Positions 53,104-62,500 of a stretch of DNA of 64,000 nucleotides are shown piece after piece (position 1 is the first letter of the stretch; each line of letters begins with the position of its first letter). Source of the DNA: Flavobacterium sp. 9R (GTDB taxonomy: Bacteria > Bacteroidota > Bacteroidia > Flavobacteriales > Flavobacteriaceae). Both the position numbers and the translations under genes were made by a program. Location of the stretch: the NCBI RefSeq assembly GCF_902506345.1, contig NZ_LR733413.1, positions 2,602,617 through 2,666,616 on the forward strand, given 5' to 3'. The notes beneath the pieces were generated by a model that saw only the letters and a program-made list of their open reading frames with translations, was not told where the DNA came from and did no database searches.

Positions 53104-54021
53104 TTACCATCTAAAATTGAGACTTGGGATAAAATTAAAAGTTTCGTTTGAAGCAAAAGGTGACACATGGCCTTTGTCGTGTTGCAAGTACACGCGACCT
53201 TGCGCAGAGATTTTTTTGGAGAACTTATAACTCAGTACACATTCAAAAGTATATCTGGGATACAATCTTGTGATGACAGGAAAAGGGCCATCATCAGGTA
53301 ATCCTCTAAAAGGAGGTTTGAAAGGTTGTTGGTAGCTAAACATAAAATCAAAGTCAAGTTTTTTGTTCAAAATAGCATGCGAGCTGAGGTATACTTGAGC
53401 CCTAACATTTTTTCGAATCACATTAAACTTGTTGTCCATTTCATATAAATCTTTGATGTATTCTAAAAAAGAATCAGGTAAGGCTTGTATCGTTTCAATA
53501 TCTTCATCGGTGAGCATACTCCATCGCTGAAATTCATAAAAAAAGCCAACTCCCGTATTGATTCGGAAATTTTTGGATCGTACCAATTTGATTGCTGCAT
53601 TTGCACCCAGTTGTATGCGTTGCTTGAGCCCCTGATTTTCATCATATTGATAAAAAGAGAAAAGTTCTGGTGCAATGACTTTTTCTTTCAAATGATTGTT
53701 TTCTAAAAGGGTATGATTGAATAAATGAACATTAACACTTGCATAAAATCGGTTGTTGCTACTTGCACTTCCGGTGTAAAAACTATTGTAGCGGAGGTTA
53801 CTGCCAAATGAATATAAGTGATGACTGTCTGGGTATAACAGCGAAACATCAGAATAAATAATTAAGTTTTTATCAGAATCTTTGGTATAGCTCATACTCA
53901 AAGAGGCGGTACCTTTTATGATTTTGGATTGCAAAGAATCGAGCGTCGTTTTTCTAAAATTACGAAGTTGCGCTTGTAAAAAGGTTGGAATTAATAGCAA
54001 CAAAAGAAGTTGACGATTCAT
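53104..54021 (-). CDS. Secreted outer membrane protein, hypothetical
   Basis: A 305-residue protein with signal peptide (about 1-18, ending TFLQAQ). The mature part consists of alternating amphipathic strands with aromatic ends (LYSFGSNLRYNSFYT, RFYASVNVHLF, FDFMFSYQQPF) and finishes with FIPSLNFRW, an outer membrane barrel signature. No known family was recognised with confidence. It is a single gene; a Dabb remnant and the M50 gene lie downstream. Confidence 0.7.
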   Translation of the reverse strand: MNRQLLLLLLIPTFLQAQLRNFRKTTLDSLQSKIIKGTASLSMSYTKDSDKNLIIYSDVSLLYPDSHHLYSFGSNLRYNSFYTGSASSNNRFYASVNVHLFNHTLLENNHLKEKVIAPELFSFYQYDENQGLKQRIQLGANAAIKLVRSKNFRINTGVGFFYEFQRWSMLTDEDIETIQALPDSFLEYIKDLYEMDNKFNVIRKNVRAQVYLSSHAILNKKLDFDFMFSYQQPFKPPFRGLPDDGPFPVITRLYPRYTFECVLSYKFSKKISAQGRVYLQHDKGHVSPFASNETFNFIPSLNFRW

Positions 54022-54150
54022 ATTGCGGAGCGTTTCGCTAAATAGATTTTCTTAAAGTATTAAAATTACTAAAATTTATATTCTATTTCAATTCATTTCA
54101 TAGAAAACAAAAACATCCAAACTCTTTCAACTACCTTTTTGGACTTTGCT

Positions 54151-55542
54151 TTAATTTTTTGATCCCCATTTCAAAATCCAGTTACTCATAGTGTTGAGTA
54201 CTTTTGGCGCAATTGTTTGCTCAATTGTAGCATATTCAGCTACGGTTCCTGTTTTGGCTTCTTGAAATAAGTGGTTGAGGCCTTGAAGTTCCGTAATTGT
54301 TGCTTTTTTGTTACCCGCTTTTTGAAGTGAAGTTTGTATTCCTGCCAAATTCTCTGCTGATTTTACTTGAACATCCAAAGTGCCATTGAGTGCTAATACC
54401 GGAATTTTTATTTTGGACCAATAGGTATCAGGATTGAATTTTAAGAAATAGACATACCAAGGATTCGTTATCGAGTTGGTTTGTTGGGATACAAATTCAT
54501 CGATTTGTGATTCAGTTAACCCTTGATTTTGGGTTGGTTTTTTGAATTCTTGTTTGATATAGTCTTTAAAATCTGCTTTTAAGTTATTGCCAGTGTAGTT
54601 TATGATATAAGCATATACTTTTTCATTAAAAGCAGTGGTTGTCGCAATTTGGTTGGCATTGGCTCCTTCGGCTTTCATAATCGATTGGCTTTGTAAGAGC
54701 ATCATTCGGTCAATAGGAATACCTGGGCCTGCCATTGAAATAACAAATTGTACTTTTTTGTTGTGATTGGCTACCATTGGAGCAATTAATCCCCCTTCAC
54801 TGTGACCAAGTATACCAATATTTTTATAGCCTTTGGAATAAAGAAAATCAACAGCGGAAGAGATGTCAGTGGCAAAATTGGCAGAAGTATCTTCTGGACC
54901 TCCTTTGCTAGATCCGCCAACGCCGCGATCGTCTAGTCGCAATACACCAATTCCTTTTTGGGCAAAATCATGAGCTATTACAGCAAAAGGTTGATGACCA
55001 AATAACGTTGAATTTCTATCTTGTGCACCAGATCCCGTAATTAGGACTACTACTGGAAAGGACTTTTTGTTTTTGGGCAATGTCAAAGTTCCCGCCAGGG
55101 TATTTTTATCTTTTGGATTTACAAAAGTTACTTCTTCAATAGGATAATCAAAAGGCGGTTGCGGTTCTTGAGGGCGAACAAGTGCTTTTGTTCCGGCTTT
55201 CATTTTGGTAAGGACTAAAGGAAAGGACGCACCGTTTTGGACAAAAGTTCCTTCAATAGCTGTACCGTTAAACAGACCACTATATTTCAAATTAAGATTT
55301 GGAGCACTTAGTTGTAATTCGTTGTTTACGAATGTAGTCTCTTTTACAGGAATTCCTTTGGCGCCTTGCATTGGACTGTCAAGCGTAGTTTGAAACGAAT
55401 CTCCTTTTTTTTGAATATTAAAAATTAAAGGTAAAGATGTTCCTTGAATACTAAGACTTCCTTCCCAAGCTCCTTGAATATCTTGAGCAAAAATGGATTG
55501 AAAGCATAAAAAAAGAAGAAATAAAACGCTTTTTGTTTTCAT
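54151..55542 (-). CDS. Secreted alpha/beta hydrolase with N-terminal lipocalin-like domain
   Basis: A 463-residue protein with signal peptide (about 1-19). The N-terminal beta domain (about 21-125: AWEGSLSIQGTSLPLIFNIQKKGDSF) is followed by an alpha/beta hydrolase with nucleophile elbow GHSEGG (Ser near residue 247), oxyanion region ITGSGAQDRN, an acidic residue in LNGTLDVQV and the final His in LQGLNHLFQ. All triad members are present, so it is likely an active periplasmic esterase or peptidase. Substrate unknown. Confidence 0.9.
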   Translation of the reverse strand: MKTKSVLFLLFLCFQSIFAQDIQGAWEGSLSIQGTSLPLIFNIQKKGDSFQTTLDSPMQGAKGIPVKETTFVNNELQLSAPNLNLKYSGLFNGTAIEGTFVQNGASFPLVLTKMKAGTKALVRPQEPQPPFDYPIEEVTFVNPKDKNTLAGTLTLPKNKKSFPVVVLITGSGAQDRNSTLFGHQPFAVIAHDFAQKGIGVLRLDDRGVGGSSKGGPEDTSANFATDISSAVDFLYSKGYKNIGILGHSEGGLIAPMVANHNKKVQFVISMAGPGIPIDRMMLLQSQSIMKAEGANANQIATTTAFNEKVYAYIINYTGNNLKADFKDYIKQEFKKPTQNQGLTESQIDEFVSQQTNSITNPWYVYFLKFNPDTYWSKIKIPVLALNGTLDVQVKSAENLAGIQTSLQKAGNKKATITELQGLNHLFQEAKTGTVAEYATIEQTIAPKVLNTMSNWILKWGSKN

Positions 55543-55620
55543 AGAAACTTGTTTTAAGATTATAAGACAAGTTACATTTTTTTTAAAAAACAGAAATATA
55601 TATATTGTGTTAAATCAAAA

Positions 55621-56532
55621 CTAGAAAAAACGAGGAGTTACAATCTTTCCATTATTTTTGAAAATTTCATAACGAATTAAAATTTCGTGTGAACCAGAAT
55701 TATAGTTTGCTAAATTGGTGGTTTCAAGGTCATATCCATAGCCAATGTACATTCCATTTGTTACTTGGAAACCAACCAATCCAGTCCATGCTGCGCTCCA
55801 TCTATATGACATTCCAATCACAACTTTTTTCATAAATAAAAAATTTGCAGAAACATCAACTTGTAGTGGAGCACCTTCAACTAATTTTGTCAAGAAAGCA
55901 GGTTTGAATCTTATGTCATCGGATAAATCAAAGACATATCCTGCCATTAAGTAATAGTTAATCCTTTCTTTGAAAATGGCCACTTCATTATCGTCATAAC
56001 GATTCGTTTGAATAAAATTGGGAACCGAAAATCCAATGTAGGCTTTGTCGGAATGAAAATAAATTCCCGCACCTATATTGGGTGTAAAAACATTTCTTAA
56101 GTTTTGAAATTGTGGATCACCTTGGTCAAGAGGATTGAGTTTGTTTATATTCAAATCAAATAAGTTAGCAGTAGCTTTCATACCAAATGAAAGTTTAAAT
56201 GTTTCTGAGGTTGGAATCGTATATGATAAATCTGCAGAAATGGTATTTTCACTTGTGGGCCCTATTTCATCATTTACAAATGAAACACCTAGACCTAGAT
56301 TACTATTATTTAACGGAGTATTTAATGATGCAGCATTCGTAGTAGGCGCTCCATCAAGACCTACCCATTGGGTTCGATGTAGCGCAAAAATACTCATAGC
56401 TCCACGACTTCCAGCATAAGCAGGATTGATATTAATGGTGTTGTACATATATTGCGTAAACTGAGCATCTTGTTGTGCATAACTAACAAACGATAATAAT
56501 ATCATAATGAAATTAATCAATCTTGTTTTCAT
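55621..56532 (-). CDS. PorP/SprF-family type IX secretion membrane protein
   Basis: A 303-residue outer membrane protein (from MKTRLINF) with signal peptide (about 1-20, ending SYAQQ). The family motif QFTQYMYNTININPAYAGSRG follows at once; the rest is beta-barrel and ends ILIRYEIFKNNGKIVTPRFF. PorP/SprF proteins lie next to genes for large type-B-sorted adhesins and help their secretion or anchoring. An earlier ATG at 56550 is in frame but less likely, as the signal peptide fits the internal start. Only 45 nt separate it from the giant surface protein gene upstream, so co-transcription is likely. Confidence 0.94.
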   Translation of the reverse strand: MKTRLINFIMILLSFVSYAQQDAQFTQYMYNTININPAYAGSRGAMSIFALHRTQWVGLDGAPTTNAASLNTPLNNSNLGLGVSFVNDEIGPTSENTISADLSYTIPTSETFKLSFGMKATANLFDLNINKLNPLDQGDPQFQNLRNVFTPNIGAGIYFHSDKAYIGFSVPNFIQTNRYDDNEVAIFKERINYYLMAGYVFDLSDDIRFKPAFLTKLVEGAPLQVDVSANFLFMKKVVIGMSYRWSAAWTGLVGFQVTNGMYIGYGYDLETTNLANYNSGSHEILIRYEIFKNNGKIVTPRFF

Positions 56533-56577
56533 AATAGATGTTTTTGACAATTGTTAAAATTTTATTATCACTCTAGT

Positions 56578-59500
56578 TTATCTGGATATGTATAAATAAC
56601 CAGCTTTTTGATTGGTAACTCCACTGATAGGTTTGAAGTATTTAATCACATAATAATAAGTGCCATTAGGTAAATAATCATCTCTGTCGATAGTTATTGG
56701 TCCATTAGATAAGCCTTTAAACACTTTACTATTATTATTATACCCTTCAATTCTAAAAACTGGTTTTCCGTAACGATCATAAATTTCTACACTATTGTTA
56801 GGATAGTTTTCAATTCTTTCAATGATGAAAAGATCATTGTAATTATCATTATTTGGTGACATAGCATTATGAACTAAAATATCACAAGAGGTTGTACTAT
56901 CATCAAAATCACAGGAATCTTTTATTACTACTTTTAATATAGCAGAGGAACAGTTATTTGGATTTAAAATATCACATACAGTATAAGTAATAGTATAGTT
57001 TCCTATTGGCGCGCCTATTGGTATGATTATTCTACCCAAATTATCAACCGTTAGACCACTCAGTCCATTTGAATCGGATATAGTTACCGATACTTTTGAT
57101 ATTGGAATAGGTAAATTATTTAGTTTATCATTTGACAAAACATCTAAAGAATCACCTTTTGATGAATTAATTGGGTTATTGGTAAAGTCATCATCAATGA
57201 TTAAAAGTGTAAATGAATTTACTTTAACTAAAATTGTTTGAACGGAGCTACAACCAAATGTGTTGGTTACGGTGTAACTTATTAAAACATCTCCTGTAGC
57301 AATACCAGATACAAGACCATTTGATGAAACGGTGGCTATTGTGTTATCAGCTGAGCTCCACACTCCGCCTTTAGTTGAATTAGCTAATTGAGTAGTTGTT
57401 CCAATATTGATGGATGAATTTCCTGTTATTGATTCTAAAACAGGTGTTGGATTAGCGGTTACCGTTACGGGATCACTTACATCACTACCACAATTACTAA
57501 TTGTATTTACTAAAGTATAAGTACCAGTATTGGTTGCGTTGAATGTTGCAGCTGTTGCACCAGCAATAGGGCTTCCGTCTTTGTACCATTGGTTTCCAGT
57601 AGGATTACTACTGGTAAGTGTCACAGACCCAGGAGCGCAGAAATTTGTAGGCCCACCTGCTGAAATAGTTGGTTTAGTTGGTTTAGCAGTAACGGTAATG
57701 TTTTGACTTACAACAGTAGTACAACCGCTAGAGTTTGCCACAGTATAGTTGATAGCAATCGTTCCGGGATTCACCCCTGTTACTACTCCATTACTATCCA
57801 CTGTTGCAATACCAGTATTATCAGAAGACCATACCCCAGCAACAGTTGCATTGGTTAATTGTAGTGTTGATAACGCACATACAGTATTGGCTCCTACAAT
57901 AGGATCTACAACAGGATAAGGATTAATAGTAACTATAATAGGAGTACTGAATCCGCTGATACATCCTGAAGTATTTACGGCTTCAACGGTGTAGGAACCG
58001 CTAGCAGTGGCAGTGTAAGAATTAGAAGTTACCCCTATAATTTCATTACCATCTTTAAACCATTTATTGACTGGAGAGGAGGTGTGTAAGGTTACGGTAT
58101 CACTTCCACAAGCCGTTGTTGATTTAGCAACTTTAATAATTGGAATACTTGGAGTTGCATTAGCGGCTACCACAGTTGGATCACTTTCGTCACTAACACA
58201 ATTAGTAAGTGTAGTTACCACCGTATACGCACCTGTATCTGTTGCGATAAATGTTGCAGCTGTAGCTCCAGAAATAGCAATACCATCTTTGTACCATTGA
58301 TTTCCATTTGAATAGCTGCTGGTGAGAGAAACATTCCCAGGAGTACAGAAAGCCGTAGACCCACCAGCTGAAATAGTTGGTTTAGTTGGTTTAGCAGTAA
58401 CAGTAATATTTTGAGTTACCACAGTTGTACATCCGCTAGAGTTTGCCAAGGTATAGTTGATAGCTACTGTTCCGGGATTTACACCTGTTACTAATCCGTT
58501 ACCATCAACAGAAGCAATTCCAGTATTGTTAGAAGACCATACCCCAGCAGCAGTTGCATTGGTTAATTGTAGGGTTGACATTGCGCATATTGTTGTAGCT
58601 CCTATAATAGGGTCAACAACAGGATAAGGAGCAATAGTTACCACAATAGGAGTGCTGAATCCACTGATACATCCTGTAGGATTTACGGCTTCAACGGTGT
58701 AGATACCACTAGCTGTTGCAGTATAAGCATTAGAAGTTACCCCTTGAATTTCATTACCATCTTTAAACCATTTATTGGTTGGAGAGGAAGTGTGTAAGGT
58801 CACAGTATCCCCTTGACAAGCAGATGTGGATTTTGCTGCTTTAATGACTGGAATACTTGGTGTAGCATTAGCAGTTACCACAATTGGGCTGCTAACATCA
58901 CTAGCACAATTTGTAAGTGTGGTTACCACCGTATAGACCCCAGTATCAGTTGCTGAGTACGTTTGATTAGTTGCGCCAGAAATTGCCACACTATCTTTGT
59001 ACCATTGGTTTCCAGAGGCAGCACTACTGGTAAGTATCACAGACCCAGGAGCACAGAAAGCCGTAGGACCGCCAGCTGAAATAGTTGGTTGTGCTGGTTT
59101 GGCGGTAACAGTGATATTTTGGGTTACTTTAGTTGAGCAACCATTAGAATTTGTAAAGGTGTAATTGATAGCAACCGTACCCGCATTAACCCCAGTTACA
59201 AATCCGTAACCATCAATCGATGCAATACTATTATTGTCAGAAGACCATACCCCATTTGGAGTTGTATTGGTTAATTGTGTTTTTGACTTAGCACAAACTA
59301 TTGTGGGACCAGCAATTGGATTCAAAACAGGTGTTGGATTTGCGGTTACCGTTACGGGATCACTTAAATCACTACCACAATTACTAATTGTATTTACTAA
59401 AGTATAAGTACCAGTATTGGTTGCGATGTACGTTGCAGCCGTTGCACCAGCAATAAGGCTTCCGTCTTTGTACCATTGGTTTCCAGTAGGATTACTACTG

Positions 59501-62500
59501 GTAAGTGTCACAGACCCAGGAGCGCAGAAATTTGTAGGCCCACCTGCTGAAATAGTTGGTTTAGTTGGTTTAGCAGTAACGGTAATGTTTTGACTTACAA
59601 CAGTAGTACAACCGCTAGAGTTTGCCACAGTATAGTTGATAGCAATCGTTCCGGGATTCACCCCTGTTACTACTCCATTACTATCCACTGTTGCAATACC
59701 AGTATTATCAGAAGACCATACCCCAGCAACAGTTGCATTGGTTAATTGTAGTGTTGATAACGCACATACAGTATTGGCTCCTACAATAGGATCTACAACA
59801 GGATAAGGATTAATAGTAACTATAATAGGAGTACTGAATCCGCTGATACATCCTGAAGTATTTACGGCTTCAACGGTGTAGGAACCGCTAGCAGTGGCAG
59901 TGTAAGAATTAGAAGTTACCCCTATAATTTCATTACCATCTTTAAACCATTTATTGACTGGAGAGGAGGTGTGTAAGGTTACGGTATCACTTCCACAAGC
60001 CGTTGTTGATTTAGCTGCTTTTATAATTGGAATACTTGGCGTAGCATTAGCGGTTACTACAATTGGATTACTTTGGTCACTAGCACAATTGTTAAGGGTT
60101 GTTACCACGGTATACGCACCTGTATCTGTTGCGATATATGTTGCAGCTGTAGCGCCAGAAATTGCAATACTATCTTTGTACCATTGGTTTCCAGTGGCAG
60201 CACTACTAGTTAGCAATACAGACCCAGGAGCACAGAAAGCCGTAGATCCACCAGCGGAAATAGATGGTTTGGTTGGTAAAGCAGTAACAGTTACATATTC
60301 TGTTATTTCGGTTGCACAGCCGCTAGGTTGGTTGGCAAGGGTGTAATGAATCCCAACGGTACCCGCACTAACCCCTCTTACTAATCCGTTACTATCAACC
60401 GATGCAATACCACTATTGTCAGAGGTCCATACTCCATTTGGAGTTGCATTGGTTAATTGTAGGGTTGACATTGCGCATATTGTTGTAGCTCCTATAATAG
60501 GGTCAACAATAGGATAAGGATCAATAGTAACGACAATAGGAGTACTCTTTCCACTGATACATCCTGTAGGATTTGTAGCTTCAACGGTGTAGATACCACT
60601 AGCTGTTGCAGTATAAGCATTAGAAGTTACCCCTTGAATTTCATTACCATCTTTAAACCATTTATTGACTGGAGAGGAAGTGTGTAAGGTCACAGCATCC
60701 CCTTGACAAGCCGATGTGGATTTTGCTGCTTTAATGACTGGAATACTTGGTGTAGCATTAGCAGTTACCACAATTGGGTTGCTAACATCACTAGCACAAT
60801 TTGTAAGTGTAGTTACCACCGTATAGGCCCCTGTATCAGTTGCTGTGTACGTTTGATTTGTTGCTCCAGTAATTAGTTTTCCATCTTTGTACCATTGGTT
60901 TCCAGAGGCAGCACTACTGGTTAGTAACACAGACCCAGGAGCACAGAAAGACGTAGGGCTACTAGCTGAAATAGTTGGTTGCGCTGGTTTGGCGGTAACG
61001 GTGATATTTTGGGTTACTTTAGTTGAGCAACCATTAGAATTTGTAAAGGTGTAATTGATAGCAATCGTACCCGCATTAACGCCTGTGACTACTCCGTTAC
61101 CATCCACAGTTGCAATACCATTATTGTCAGAAGACCATACCCCATTTGGAGTTGCATTGGTTAATTGTAGGGTTGACATTGCACACACTATTGTGGGACC
61201 AACAATTGGATTCACAGTAGGAGTTGGATTAGCGGTTACCGTTACGGGATCACTTATATCACTAGTACAATTATTTAATGTGGTTACTACAGTATACGCA
61301 CCAGTTAGTGCTGCGCTATAGGTTTGATTAGTTGCCCCAGAAATAATTGCCCCATTTTGGTACCATTGGTTCCCAGTAGGATAACTACTGGTAAGTGTCA
61401 CAGTACTAGGAGCGCAGAAAGTTGTAGGCCCACCAGCTAAAATAGTTGGTTTAGTTGGTTTAGCAGTAACGGTAATGTTTTGACTTACAACAGTTGTACA
61501 ACCGCTAGAGTTTGCGACAGTATAGTTGATAGCAATCGTTCCGGGATTTACCCCTGTAACTACTCCGTTACTATCCACTGTTGCAATACCAGTATTATCA
61601 GAAGACCATACTCCATTTGGAGTTGTATTGGTTAATTGTAGGGATGACATTGCGCATACAGTTGTAGCTCCTACAATAGGGTTTACCACAGGATAAGGAT
61701 TAATAGTAACTACAATAGGAGTACTCAATCCGCTGATACATCCCGAAGGATTGACAGCTTCAACGGTATAGGAACCGCTAGCTGTGGCGGTATAAGAATT
61801 AGAAGTTACCCCTAGAATTTCATTACCATCTTTAAACCATTTATTGACTGGAGAGGAGGTGCGTAAGGTCACGGTATCACTTCCACAAGCCGTTGTTGAT
61901 TTAGCTGCTTTTATAATTGGAATACTTGGCGTAGCATTAGCGGTTACCACAATTGGGTCACTTGTTTCGCTATCACAATTTGTACTGGTGGTTACCACAG
62001 TATATGCACCGGTATCCGTTGCACTATAGGTTTGAGCTGTTGCACCAGAAATAGCAGTACTATCTTTGTACCATTGGTTTCCTGAGGCAGCACTACTGGT
62101 TAGTAATACAGACCCCGGAGCACAGAAAGCCGTAGGGCCGCTAGCTGAAATAGTGGGTTTGGTCGGTAAAGCAGTAACAGTAATGGTGCCGGTTGCGTTT
62201 AACGAGCTACACCCTCCAGTTAAAGGAATACTGTAGTTGAAAACACCACTTGTAGTGGGAGTACCGGAAATTGTTACCGTATCGTTGTTCCAAAAAGCAC
62301 TTACTCCAGCTGGTATCCCAGATGCTACTCCAATGCCAGTGGCGCCTGTTGTAGTATGAGTTATCGCATTTAAAGGACTATTGATACACAAGGTAGGACT
62401 ACTCGAAGCTGTACCCACCGTATTGTTTGGGCTTACAGTAACTTCTTTGGTAACAATTGTAGTACAGCCACTAGAATTTGCTACCGTATATTTAATAGTT

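Noticed and set aside
52977..53168. 63-codon minus-strand ORF downstream of the outer membrane protein gene
   Set aside because: Composition is random-like and it overlaps the end of the gene at 53104; the Dabb fragment in other frames explains the interval better.
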